Source of the DNA: Cyclobacteriaceae bacterium
Lineage (GTDB): Bacteria > Bacteroidota > Bacteroidia > Cytophagales > Cyclobacteriaceae
Direction: 5' to 3'
Assembly (NCBI GenBank): GCA_016787605.1
Contig: JAEUUE010000100.1
Location: 1 to 51,927 of the forward strand
Length of the DNA: 51,927 nucleotides
Each line of letters begins with the position of its first letter. Position 1 is the first letter of the stretch. Below, piece after piece: positions 1 to 7,527 of this stretch. The notes under the pieces are model-generated. The model was not told the origin of the DNA. It saw only the letters and a list, made by a program, of their open reading frames with translations, and searched no databases. Position numbers and translations under genes: made by a program.

Positions 1-816
1 TATGACAACGATCCGATCAGCCGAATCGAAGGCATTGTAAACGGCAGTACAAACTACATCCTGACGAAGGTGGCTGAAAAGGGGCTTTCGTTTGCCGATG
101 CCTTGAAGGAGGCGCAAGCCAATGGATTTGCCGAGTCAGACCCCCGTCTTGACGTGCAGGGCTATGATGCGTCGTTCAAGCTCTCCATTCTTCTCACGCA
201 CGCCTTCGGCCTGAGGGTGAAGCCAGAGCAAATTGTCCGCGTCGGTATCGACCGGCTTTCGGACCATGACCTTGCCTTTGCGCGATCTCACGGCTACCGG
301 ATCAAGCTGGTCGCCGGCGGTTACCGGCAAGGAAGCGAAGTGTATGCCTGGGTAGCCCCGAAGTTGATTCCGCCGGGAGATCCTCTGTTCGGGATCAAGG
401 ACGCGTTCAATGCGGTTCGGGTGGAAGGCCTTTTTGCGGAAGAGCAGCTTTTTATAGGAAAGGGAGCGGGGGGCAACCCCACGGGCTCGGCGGTGCTATC
501 TGACGTGTCGGCGCTGCGTTACAATTACCGGTATGAGTTCAGGAAGTCGGCGACAGTGCATCGGCTGGCCTACTCCTGTCAGGCCGTGGTTTCGGTCCGC
601 GTGGGGTGCCTGCCGGGAACCCGGATTTCGCCCCTGGATTTCGTTCAGTTCCAGGGGGGTGTTCGAACGAAGGATTGGCACCAGCTGGAGGGTGATATTT
701 CCCTGGAAGTCTTCGCCGAATGGTCCTCCCGGAACGACATAAGCCTTGTCTTGTCCCCGGGGGCCTTGGCCCGCCCCTGGAAGCCGGTTAAACAGAATGA
801 ACTGGAGGCCGCCTAG
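1..816 (+). CDS. Homoserine dehydrogenase, C-terminal part (5' end outside window)
   Basis: The reading frame is open from base 1 and ends at a TAG at 814-816, so the N-terminal NAD(P)-binding half lies outside the window. The first codons give the family signature GIVNGSTNYIL (bases about 34-66), the hallmark of homoserine dehydrogenase, which reduces aspartate semialdehyde to homoserine for threonine and methionine synthesis in the cytoplasm. ESDPRLDVQGYDASFKLSIL and GKGAGGNPTGSAVLSDV are further family blocks (substrate domain and its end). About 95 residues follow the last catalytic-domain block and do not look like an ACT domain; such a tail is seen by me as a Bacteroidota-type extension, which is inference. 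No aspartokinase domain is visible, but the missing N-terminus could carry one. The next gene, nqrF, is functionally unrelated and has its own promoter. Confidence 0.9.
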   Translation, partial: YDNDPISRIEGIVNGSTNYILTKVAEKGLSFADALKEAQANGFAESDPRLDVQGYDASFKLSILLTHAFGLRVKPEQIVRVGIDRLSDHDLAFARSHGYRIKLVAGGYRQGSEVYAWVAPKLIPPGDPLFGIKDAFNAVRVEGLFAEEQLFIGKGAGGNPTGSAVLSDVSALRYNYRYEFRKSATVHRLAYSCQAVVSVRVGCLPGTRISPLDFVQFQGGVRTKDWHQLEGDISLEVFAEWSSRNDISLVLSPGALARPWKPVKQNELEAA

Positions 817-862
817 AGGGGGTTTTTCATTGGAGAAAGCACTGATTTTAAGCCTCCGTCAA

Positions 863-870
863 TATATTTG
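863..870 (+). promoter_or_regulatory. Predicted -7 promoter box of nqrF
   Basis: TATATTTG at 863-870 is an exact match to the Bacteroidota -7 consensus TAnnTTTG and lies 21 bases before the nqrF ATG, after the stop of the preceding gene. No clear TTG element is found at the usual -33 distance. It suggests that nqrF is transcribed on its own. Confidence 0.45.
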
Positions 871-891
871 TGGTCTTAAATTCAGAACGGC

Positions 892-2190
892 ATGCTCCCC
901 ATCGTTTCCACGTCCATTATCGCCTTTACGCTGGTCATTCTCCTTCTGGTGATCCTCCTGTTATACGCCCAGAAAAAACTGGTACAGTCGGGTCCCGTGA
1001 AGATCAGCATCAACGGCGAGAAAGTCCTGACGGTATCCGCCGGAAGTTCGCTGCTGTCCACGCTGGCCAACGAGAAGATTTTTCTTCCTTCGGCATGTGG
1101 AGGCGGTGGCACCTGCGCCATGTGCAAATGTGTGGTGGAGGCAGGAGGTGGAGACGTGTTGCCTACTGAGCTGGGGCACCTTTCCCGCCAGGAGCGGAAA
1201 GAGAATGTCCGGCTGGGTTGCCAGGTGAAAGTTAAGCAGGACCTCACCATCCGTATCCCGGAGGAGATCTTTGGAATCAAGAAGTGGGAGTGCGAAGTGG
1301 TATCCAACTACAACGTATCCACCTTTATCAAGGAGTTTGTGGTCAAATTGCCTCCCGGCGAAACCCTGAAATTCGAAGCGGGCGGTTACATCCAAATTGA
1401 CGTGCCGCCGATCACCGTTGACTACAAGACCATGGACATTGCCCCGCATCCTGACCTCGGTCACAAGCCGGATGTGTTCAAGTCCGACTGGGATAAGTTC
1501 AAGTTGTGGGATCTGAAAATGAAGAACGAGGAGCCGATCTTCAGGGCCTACTCCATGGCCAATCACCCGGCCGAAGGAAATATCGTTATGCTCAACATCC
1601 GCGTGGCTACGCCGCCCTGGGATCGTCAGAACAATAAGTGGATGGATGTAAACCCAGGCATTTGCTCTTCGTACATCTTTTCGCGCAAGCCGGGAGATAA
1701 AGTGACTATTTCAGGTCCTTACGGTGAGTTCCACATTAACCCTACCCAGCGCGAGATGATCTATATCGGCGGAGGCGCCGGTATGGCCCCGCTTCGTGCA
1801 CAGATCTTTCACCTGTTCCATACCGAGAAAACCAAGCGCAAAGTTTCCTATTGGTACGGGGGCCGCTCCAAGAAAGAGCTCTTCTATACGGAACACTTCC
1901 GGAACATTGAAAAAGACTTTCCGAATTTCAAGTTTTACATCGGGCTCTCTGAGCCGCTTCCGGAAGATAACTGGAAGATCAAGCAGAGCCTGGATGATGC
2001 GTCTGGCGACGGCTATGTCGGCTTCATTCACAAATGCCTCTTCGATAACTACCTGAAGAACCATGATGCCCCTGAGGACGTGGAGTTTTACCTCTGCGGG
2101 CCCCCGATGATGAACGCGGCCGTGCTTAAAATGCTGGATGAAATGGGTATCCCCAAAGAGAATATCCGCTTTGACGACTTTGGCGGGTAA
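892..2190 (+). CDS. nqrF: Na+-translocating NADH:quinone reductase subunit F
   Basis: 432 aa, full length for NqrF, the NADH-oxidising subunit of the sodium-pumping respiratory Na+-NQR complex. Residues 2-27 form one N-terminal membrane helix. A plant-type 2Fe-2S domain follows with Cys69, Cys75, Cys78 ([12 protein letters not shown]) and Cys110 (LGC). The FAD-binding motif RAYSMAN is at 218-224, the NADH-binding glycine motif GGGAGMAP at 293-300 and CGPPMM at 402-407. The protein delivers electrons from NADH through FAD and the Fe-S centre to the other Nqr subunits. In most genomes nqrA-F form one operon with nqrE directly upstream; here the upstream gene is homoserine dehydrogenase, so nqrF is separated from the rest. 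It has its own promoter box and is followed by a strong terminator, which makes it a single-gene unit. The phenol-hydroxylase-type reductases that share these domains lack the N-terminal helix. Confidence 0.96.
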   Translation: MLPIVSTSIIAFTLVILLLVILLLYAQKKLVQSGPVKISINGEKVLTVSAGSSLLSTLANEKIFLPSACGGGGTCAMCKCVVEAGGGDVLPTELGHLSRQERKENVRLGCQVKVKQDLTIRIPEEIFGIKKWECEVVSNYNVSTFIKEFVVKLPPGETLKFEAGGYIQIDVPPITVDYKTMDIAPHPDLGHKPDVFKSDWDKFKLWDLKMKNEEPIFRAYSMANHPAEGNIVMLNIRVATPPWDRQNNKWMDVNPGICSSYIFSRKPGDKVTISGPYGEFHINPTQREMIYIGGGAGMAPLRAQIFHLFHTEKTKRKVSYWYGGRSKKELFYTEHFRNIEKDFPNFKFYIGLSEPLPEDNWKIKQSLDDASGDGYVGFIHKCLFDNYLKNHDAPEDVEFYLCGPPMMNAAVLKMLDEMGIPKENIRFDDFGG

Positions 2191-2212
2191 TTCTCCGCTG
2201 GACCGCTACTCA

Positions 2213-2245
2213 AAAACCTTCCGGGGCCCGTCCGGAAGGTTTTTT
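2213..2245 (+). terminator. Rho-independent terminator after nqrF
   Basis: A 12-bp perfect stem (2213-2224 pairing with 2232-2243: AAAACCTTCCGG / CCGGAAGGTTTT) with a 7-base loop ends in a run of six T (2240-2245). It starts 22 bases after the nqrF stop codon. Confidence 0.9.
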
Positions 2246-2258
2246 AGTTCATAAGGGT

Positions 2259-2266
2259 TAGCTTTG
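2259..2266 (+). promoter_or_regulatory. Predicted -7 box of the arginase-fold gene
   Basis: TAGCTTTG at 2259-2266 matches TAnnTTTG exactly and sits 14 bases before the ATG at 2281, just past the nqrF terminator. The implied leader is very short. No -33 TTG is visible. Confidence 0.35.
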
Positions 2267-2280
2267 GTAAACCATATGCC

Positions 2281-3435
2281 ATGGATCTTACCTTGTTCTT
2301 CTCCCCGGTAGAGGAATCCATTTACTCGTCGACCACGCCCGTCACCTCATTCTTTCACAACATCCGGGCCTATACGGAGAAGATGCCCGACTATGCCGGG
2401 GCTCACCTGGCTTTAATCGGCGTCAATGAGACGCGTGGGGCAGGGCATCATCCGGGCACGCTAAACGCCCCGGACGAAATCCGCCGAAAACTCTATGAGT
2501 TGAAAAAGGGCTCCGGCTCTTACCGGATCGTCGACCTGGGAAACCTGAATCCGGGGGTTGACCTGGAGGAAACCTACGTAAGGCTGAGCGAGGTGTGCCG
2601 CATCCTTTTGGAGAAGAATATCCTTCCGGTCATCCTGGGCGGAACGCAGGACCTCGACTATGGCCAATATTGCGCGTATGAAACGTTCGAAAAACTGGTC
2701 AGCCTGCTCAATGTGGACGCGTTCCTCGATCTCGAGGACAAGCATGGCGTAGCCGCGGACCGGCGACATTTGCACCGCATCCTTCTTCATGAGCCCAACT
2801 ATCTCCTGAGCTACACCCACCTGGCCTACCAGACGTACCTGATCGACCCGGCTTCCATCGGGGTGTTGGAAAAATTGTATTTCGAAGCCTTTCGCGTCGG
2901 GCAAATGCGCACGAAGCTCTCTGAAATGGAGCCGGCCATCCGGCAGGCCGATATGCTCTCCTTCGATATTTCGGCCATTCGCTCTTCCGATGCGCCGGGG
3001 TGCGACCGGGCTCAGCCCTTTGGATTGATGGGGGAAGATGCCTGCCAGATCGCCTGGTATGCCGGGATGAATGAAAAGCTCAGCTCCATCGGGATCTATG
3101 GATACAGCCCGGCGATGGACGACGCGCATCGCAAGACGGCATCGGTGATCGCGACCATGGTCTGGTATTTCATTGAGGGGTATTACCACCGCAAGAATGA
3201 ACAGGATTTCCGGAGCAACGACTTCACCAAGTTTACTGTTTCGATGCCGGGCGATCCGGATACGCTCGTCTTCTACAAGAGCCGTTTTACCGAGCGCTGG
3301 TGGATGGAGATACCGGGGTCCGGAAAATCGGCCTACAGTCGCCCCAGCATTGTGCCCTGCAGCTATACCGACTACCAGACGGCCACGGCCGGGGAACTCC
3401 CGGATCGGTTCATTACGGCGCTGGGTAAACTTTAG
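2281..3435 (+). CDS. Arginase/formimidoylglutamase-fold protein with degenerate metal site
   Basis: 384 aa. The ureohydrolase (arginase, agmatinase, formimidoylglutamase) fold is recognisable from LALIGVNETRGAGHHPGT (residues 43-60), PVILGGTQD (116-124), NVDAFLDLED (144-153) and SFDISAIRSSDAPG (227-240). Compared with the canonical Mn-binding motifs GGDH, DAHxD and SxDxD, the ligands read: His to Gln (GGTQD), Asp146 kept, His to Phe148, Asp150 kept, Asp229 kept, Asp to Ser231. Three of six classical ligands are thus lost and a normal binuclear Mn centre is unlikely. The gene is probably not a working arginase; it may bind a ligand or use other chemistry. Bacteroidota genomes commonly carry such a protein labelled formimidoylglutamase. 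It has no signal peptide. Its stop codon overlaps that of the convergent psd gene (3432-3435). Confidence 0.8.
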   Translation: MDLTLFFSPVEESIYSSTTPVTSFFHNIRAYTEKMPDYAGAHLALIGVNETRGAGHHPGTLNAPDEIRRKLYELKKGSGSYRIVDLGNLNPGVDLEETYVRLSEVCRILLEKNILPVILGGTQDLDYGQYCAYETFEKLVSLLNVDAFLDLEDKHGVAADRRHLHRILLHEPNYLLSYTHLAYQTYLIDPASIGVLEKLYFEAFRVGQMRTKLSEMEPAIRQADMLSFDISAIRSSDAPGCDRAQPFGLMGEDACQIAWYAGMNEKLSSIGIYGYSPAMDDAHRKTASVIATMVWYFIEGYYHRKNEQDFRSNDFTKFTVSMPGDPDTLVFYKSRFTERWWMEIPGSGKSAYSRPSIVPCSYTDYQTATAGELPDRFITALGKL

Positions 3436-4091
3436 GGGAGTACGGCGATAACCGTCCGGCCGCCTTTCGTCACGTCGCCGACCTTTACGGTCACGTTAGT
3501 ACCCTGAGGCAGGAAGATATCCACCCGGGAACCAAATTTGATGAATCCGAACTCATCACCCTGACCGAGGACATCGCCCTCTTTGATATACCATTTGATC
3601 CGGCGCGCCAGCGCCCCGGCGATCTGCCGGAAGAGAATTTCTGTCCCATTCGCCATGCGCACGGCAATGGAGGTGCGCTCATTCTCCGTGCTGGACTTCG
3701 GGTGCCAGGCCACCAGGTATTTTCCGGGGTGATACTTGAAATAGCTGATTTGTCCGCCGGCCGGCATTCGGTTTACGTGAACATTGAATGGCGACATGAA
3801 AATGGAGACCTGGATCCTCCGTCCCTTGAGGTATTCAGGTTCATCAGCCTCTTCGATCACCACCACCTTGCCGTCGGCCGGCGCTAGAATTTGCTTTTCG
3901 TCCCTCTTCACCTCAAAAACCGGGTTACGGAAGAATTGGAGGATCAGGACATAAATGACCAGGCTTATCCCGACCGCAATTTGCAGCATCAGTTCTTGCC
4001 CGGGCATCAGGTAACTGAGAAGCCAGTTGAGCCCGAAGAGAACCACTAACAAAACGAACAAGAGCGTTCGGCCTTCTTTGTGAATTGTCAT
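3432..4091 (-). CDS. psd: Phosphatidylserine decarboxylase proenzyme (short type)
   Basis: 219 aa with the ATG at 4091 (an upstream in-frame TTG at 4139 would add 16 residues running into a hairpin and is not preferred). Two hydrophobic N-terminal segments (about residues 10-55) are followed by the compact Psd domain: LAPADGKVVVIEE, SIFMSPFNVHVNRMPAGG, the HPGKYLVAWHPKSSTENER block and IKFGSRVDIFLP. The Gly-Ser bond in FGSR is where the proenzyme cleaves itself and forms the pyruvoyl group from Ser. The enzyme converts phosphatidylserine to phosphatidylethanolamine at the inner membrane. Length and motif fit the short archaeal/Bacteroidota class rather than the long E. coli type. CdsA, an earlier step in the same pathway, is two genes away on the same strand, with glutamate dehydrogenase between them. 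Confidence 0.93.
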   Translation of the reverse strand: MTIHKEGRTLLFVLLVVLFGLNWLLSYLMPGQELMLQIAVGISLVIYVLILQFFRNPVFEVKRDEKQILAPADGKVVVIEEADEPEYLKGRRIQVSIFMSPFNVHVNRMPAGGQISYFKYHPGKYLVAWHPKSSTENERTSIAVRMANGTEILFRQIAGALARRIKWYIKEGDVLGQGDEFGFIKFGSRVDIFLPQGTNVTVKVGDVTKGGRTVIAVLP

Positions 4092-4111
4092 GAGATCAAG
4101 GTATAAATGAA

Positions 4112-4137
4112 GAGGGCAAGTCCGAAAACTTGCCCTC
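4112..4137 (-). terminator. Hairpin between glutamate dehydrogenase and psd
   Basis: A 9-bp perfect inverted repeat (GAGGGCAAG at 4112-4120, CTTGCCCTC at 4129-4137) with an 8-base loop lies between the stop of the glutamate dehydrogenase gene (4187) and the psd start (4091). Read on the minus strand the stem is followed only by TTCATTTA, so the T-tract is weak. It may be a terminator or an attenuator in front of psd. Confidence 0.5.
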
Positions 4138-4186
4138 AAAGGTATCAGAAAGATTCCGGTTCGGCCAGAGCGGAACGGAATTCCGG

Positions 4187-5461
4187 TCAGTATCCGCCGC
4201 GGTACTTGTACGTTTTGGCCACTTTGTCGATGGCGACCATGTAGGCGGCAATGCGCATGGACACTTTGTATTCCGTGGCTACGCGGTACACATTGTCAAA
4301 CGCGTCCTTCATGATCCGGTCGCTGCGCCGGTTGACACGCTCGGCGGTCCACTTGTAACCAAGTCGGTTTTGCACCCACTCGAAGTAAGATACGGTCACC
4401 CCGCCGGCATTGGCCAGGATGTCGGGCACCACACTGATGCCCTTCTCGTAGATAATGCTGTCGGCTTTGCTGGAGGTGGGTCCATTGGCGCCTTCCACGA
4501 TCAGTTTAGCCTGGATTTTCTTGGCATTGCTGACCGTGATCACGTCTTCGGTAGCTGCGGGCACCAGCACATCAACCGGAAGGGTGAGGATCTCACCGCC
4601 GGCGATCTTCTGGGCCTCGGTGAAGCCATCCAGCATGCCCTTGTTGGCATCGCGGTACTGCACGGCCTTGTCGATATCAATGCCGTTTTCGTTGTAGTAG
4701 GCACCGGAGAGGTCGCTGATGGCTACCACTTTCAGGCCGCGTTCGGCGAGCAGGCGGGCGGCCCACATGCCCACGTTGCCAAAGCCCTGGACAGCGCACG
4801 TAGCGTTGTACGGGTTGATTTTCAGTTTGCCCATGGCGGCCAGCGTAGTTACCATTACACCGCGGCCGGTAGCCTCGGTACGGCCCAGTGAGCCGCCGAG
4901 TACGATCGGTTTTCCGGTGACAACGGCGTTGACGGTCATGCCGCGCGTGCGGGAGTATTCGTCCATGAGCCAAGCCATTTCACGGGGACCCGTTCCCATG
5001 TCAGGGGCGGGGATGTCTTTATCGGCGCCAAAAATATCCACCATCGCCAGCGTGTAGGCACGCATGAGTCGTTCGATTTCCCCGGCCGACATTTCGCGCG
5101 GGTTGCAGTTGACGCCTCCTTTTGCACCTCCATACGGGATATCAACTACCGCGCACTTCCAGGTCATCCAGGCGGCGAGGGCCTTCACTTCATCCAGGTT
5201 GACGTGCGTGTCGAAACGAATACCGCCTTTAGAAGGACCCAGGATCGTTGAGTGGATTACCCGGTAGCCCTCAAAGACGCGGATAGTGCCGTCATCCATG
5301 GTGACCGGCAGCGAAACAATGACTTGCCTCGCCGGCACTTTCAATACATTGTAGATCTGTTCTTCCAGGCCCAGCAATTGCGAGGCGGTCTGGAAGCGGG
5401 ACATCATCGCCTCAAACGGATTCTCTTTATCCAGTAGCGGGGCGGGTTCGATATAGGCCAT
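4187..5461 (-). CDS. gdhA: Glutamate dehydrogenase (Glu/Leu/Phe/Val dehydrogenase family)
   Basis: 424 aa, the usual length of hexameric glutamate dehydrogenases of the small type. The substrate domain has GYRVIHSTILGPSKGGIRF (66-83) and the catalytic motif PYGGAKGGV with Lys114; Lys102 (WKCAVV) is the second conserved lysine and Asp154 lies in PAPDMGTG. The Rossmann nucleotide domain has QGFGNVG at 225-231, and NAGGVTVSYFEWVQN is the C-terminal family block. It interconverts glutamate and 2-oxoglutarate plus ammonia in the cytoplasm. Cofactor preference (NAD or NADP) cannot be decided confidently by eye. A promoter box lies 78 bases upstream, and a hairpin follows the gene. The best alternative would be a leucine or phenylalanine dehydrogenase, which are shorter, so glutamate is favoured. 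Confidence 0.92.
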   Translation of the reverse strand: MAYIEPAPLLDKENPFEAMMSRFQTASQLLGLEEQIYNVLKVPARQVIVSLPVTMDDGTIRVFEGYRVIHSTILGPSKGGIRFDTHVNLDEVKALAAWMTWKCAVVDIPYGGAKGGVNCNPREMSAGEIERLMRAYTLAMVDIFGADKDIPAPDMGTGPREMAWLMDEYSRTRGMTVNAVVTGKPIVLGGSLGRTEATGRGVMVTTLAAMGKLKINPYNATCAVQGFGNVGMWAARLLAERGLKVVAISDLSGAYYNENGIDIDKAVQYRDANKGMLDGFTEAQKIAGGEILTLPVDVLVPAATEDVITVSNAKKIQAKLIVEGANGPTSSKADSIIYEKGISVVPDILANAGGVTVSYFEWVQNRLGYKWTAERVNRRSDRIMKDAFDNVYRVATEYKVSMRIAAYMVAIDKVAKTYKYRGGY

Positions 5462-5538
5462 GGTATGAAAATTAGTGTGGATGTTTCCGGGTTTGCCCGA
5501 TTCCTTGTCGTCATTTCGGAGCAGCTCGAAAACGGTTG

Positions 5539-5546
5539 CAAAGATA
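5539..5546 (-). promoter_or_regulatory. Predicted -7 box of the glutamate dehydrogenase gene
   Basis: On the minus strand bases 5546-5539 read TATCTTTG, an exact TAnnTTTG match, 78 bases before the ATG at 5461. There is no good -33 TTG. If correct, the transcript has a leader of about 70 bases. Confidence 0.45.
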
Positions 5547-5584
5547 TAGAATTAAGTCATTTCCTTACGGTTTGGGAGGCTTTG

Positions 5585-5637
5585 CCGTCGGCGGAACAAA
5601 CCCGTTCCCTTGGGGTAAAATCCCCAATATCCGACGG
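5585..5637. other. Potential three-way-junction RNA structure between cdsA and glutamate dehydrogenase gene
   Basis: Three nested inverted repeats fit one compact fold: an outer 7-bp stem (CCGTCGG 5585-5591 with CCGACGG 5631-5637) enclosing two hairpins, GGAAC/GTTCC (5593-5597, 5604-5608, 6-base loop) and TTGGGG/CCCCAA (5610-5615, 5622-5627, 6-base loop). Only 1, 1 and 3 bases link the helices. The element lies in the 240-base intergenic space, 65 bases past the cdsA stop on the minus strand and upstream of the predicted gdh promoter. No known RNA family is recognised. It could be the cdsA 3' end, a small RNA, or chance. Confidence 0.35.
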
Positions 5638-5701
5638 ATTTTGGAGGGATAGCGATAGAATGGTTTGACGGACAGGCCGGTTAGCCAGGGTCTGCAGCCG
5701 G

Positions 5702-6547
5702 TCAGAATATTTCGAGAAAGGCGACGATGAACGGTGCGGAAATGAGGAGGCCGTCAAACCGATCGAGGAAACCGCCATGACCCGGCAGCGCGGTGCCGGA
5801 ATCCTTGATCTCAATGCTGCGCTTCAGCAGGGATTCAATGAGATCGCCATAGGTGCCGCCGACAACGATGATGCCCCCAATGACCATCCATTGCCAGGAT
5901 CGTATGGTTGGTTCATGCCCGATGTAGCTGAAGAAATAAGGCAACCCATACGCGAAAAGCAGGGCGAGTGCGGCGCCGCCGATCACGCCTTCCCACGATT
6001 TCTTGGGGGATATCCGCTCGAAGAGTTTGCGCCTCCCAAAGAGCGTGCCCGCAAAATAAGCCCCGGTGTCGCTTGCCCAGAGAATGAACAGACAGCCGAA
6101 GATGATCTGGTAGTCGTATTGATTGTTTTCAAAAGTGGCAATGTTCAGCAACGCAAAGGGAACGGCTACATAGAACACCCCCAGGAACGTGTACGCAATG
6201 TTGGTGAAGGGCTTGCGTTCAAATTTCTTGTACAGCTTGATCATGTACACGCAGGAGACCAACGGAAAAATGACGAAGTAGTAGCGGTAAGAAATTAGGT
6301 TGGCTTCAATGAGGAACGAAAGGGAAAAAACGACCAGGCCGCTGATGGTGCCGAACGATTTTTGAACGATCATGCCGTCCAGGCCTGCCAGCGCGTAAAA
6401 TTCACGGAGGGTGAGCAGGCAAATCAGGAAGAAAACGGCGAAGTAGGTCCAGGGTCCATACAAGATGCAGGACACTACCACGGCCGCCCCGATGAGTGCG
6501 GTGATGAGCCGTTGCGTGAGGTTACTGTACTGCTGGAGGGGTTTCAC
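5702..6547 (-). CDS. cdsA: Phosphatidate cytidylyltransferase
   Basis: 281 aa from a GTG at 6547, which overlaps the end of the upstream CPBP protease gene by 26 bases. A longer frame to 6658 exists but runs through that gene without hydrophobic or family-like sequence. Multiple membrane helices are followed by the CDP-alcohol signature: SPKKSWEGVIGG and, near the C-terminus (about residues 248-266), KDSGTALPGHGGFLDRFDG. The enzyme makes CDP-diacylglycerol from phosphatidic acid and CTP at the inner membrane, the precursor of phosphatidylserine and hence of the Psd substrate two genes downstream. The overlap suggests translational coupling with the protease gene. Confidence 0.93.
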   Translation of the reverse strand: MKPLQQYSNLTQRLITALIGAAVVVSCILYGPWTYFAVFFLICLLTLREFYALAGLDGMIVQKSFGTISGLVVFSLSFLIEANLISYRYYFVIFPLVSCVYMIKLYKKFERKPFTNIAYTFLGVFYVAVPFALLNIATFENNQYDYQIIFGCLFILWASDTGAYFAGTLFGRRKLFERISPKKSWEGVIGGAALALLFAYGLPYFFSYIGHEPTIRSWQWMVIGGIIVVGGTYGDLIESLLKRSIEIKDSGTALPGHGGFLDRFDGLLISAPFIVAFLEIF

Positions 6548-7460
6548 TTGACGCGTCCGGGGGTAGAAGATTTTTCCTGCAATAATACAGTAATCCGGCC
6601 ATGAGCAATAAGGCAGCCGCCACATAAGGCCAGGGTGCGCTCTCTGTACTCTCCACATCCAGCGAATGAACCTTCAGCTGCATGAGGTAAATGGCCACGA
6701 CCTGGATGCCGTTGTTGAGGAAATGAAGGAGAATGGGAATCCAGAGATTGCCGGACCAGTAATAGACGTAACCCATTACCGCCCCCAGGATCAACCGGGG
6801 GAAGAATCCGAAGAACTGCATGTGGAAGGCCGAGAAGAATGCAGCCGACAGCCAGATGGCGACATGGGGGTTGCCGAAGGCGCGGCGGAATTCGTTTTGA
6901 ATCAAACCGCGAAACACCAACTCCTCACCCAGGGCCGGGACAACGGCGATAACGACGAAAGCCAGCAGGAAGGATAACGGTGTTAGGTTGGCCAGGAAGG
7001 CCTTGACCAGTACGGCGGCCTGGTCTTCGAATTGGCGCAGGAATTCTCCCAGTGCCCCTGTCCAGGAAGGAAGTTGAACATGGGCGTTCCATTCCGCAAT
7101 CGGGGAGATGCTGACGCCCAGGGCAATGACCAGTGCGCCGAGAATCAACACCCACGGGAGCGAAGGAAACCCGCCAAAGAACTTTGCCAATGTCCGGTGC
7201 TCAAAGGCCCGGAGGTAATACCAGGGGATCAGCACGAGTCCCACCAACGAGGCAACTCCCTGGGCCAACAACATGATGTTGCGGATATCGGGGTGATTCA
7301 GCGGATCGGACAGTGCCTCGAGCAGGTTGCCCTGGTACAAAATCGAAATGATGAGCATAGCCACCACGTTTCCCATGACGATGTACCCGAAGATGACCAT
7401 GGCCAGGATCCGCAAAATGGAAACGGAGGCTGGGCGGTCAGAAACAAGGGAAGGGCTCAT
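6522..7460 (-). CDS. CPBP (CAAX/Abi) family intramembrane metalloprotease
   Basis: 312 aa, about eight predicted membrane helices. The three family motifs are complete: EELVFRG (Glu179, Glu180, Arg184), FSAFH (His213) and HFLNN (His246, Asn249/250), which form the glutamate/histidine metal site within the membrane. Bacterial members process or protect membrane peptides, but substrates are rarely known. It overlaps the start of cdsA on the same strand, so the two are probably one transcript. It is divergent from dusB with 67 bases between the start codons. Confidence 0.9.
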   Translation of the reverse strand: MSPSLVSDRPASVSILRILAMVIFGYIVMGNVVAMLIISILYQGNLLEALSDPLNHPDIRNIMLLAQGVASLVGLVLIPWYYLRAFEHRTLAKFFGGFPSLPWVLILGALVIALGVSISPIAEWNAHVQLPSWTGALGEFLRQFEDQAAVLVKAFLANLTPLSFLLAFVVIAVVPALGEELVFRGLIQNEFRRAFGNPHVAIWLSAAFFSAFHMQFFGFFPRLILGAVMGYVYYWSGNLWIPILLHFLNNGIQVVAIYLMQLKVHSLDVESTESAPWPYVAAALLLMAGLLYYCRKNLLPPDASSETPPAVQ

Positions 7461-7475
7461 GTGTGGCCTTTTGGC

Positions 7476-7483
7476 TATTTTTG
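7476..7483 (+). promoter_or_regulatory. Possible -7 box of dusB, next to a small palindrome
   Basis: TATTTTTG at 7476-7483 matches TAnnTTTG and lies 44 bases before the dusB ATG. Directly after it is the inverted repeat CGCCA-AATA-TGGCG (7484-7497), which could bind a regulator between the divergent genes. No -33 element is seen. Confidence 0.3.
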
Positions 7484-7527
7484 CGCCAAATATGGCGAAA
7501 TCTTCACGTTAAGTACTCGCCGCCACG

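Noticed and set aside
4130-4891. A 253-codon plus-strand frame opposite the glutamate dehydrogenase gene
   Set aside because: It lies antisense to a well-conserved enzyme and has no family motif; codon bias of the real gene leaves long antisense frames open in GC-rich DNA.
5465-5668. A 67-codon open frame on the plus strand between glutamate dehydrogenase and cdsA
   Set aside because: No recognisable protein feature; it covers the gdh promoter box and the three-way-junction element, which explain the sequence better.
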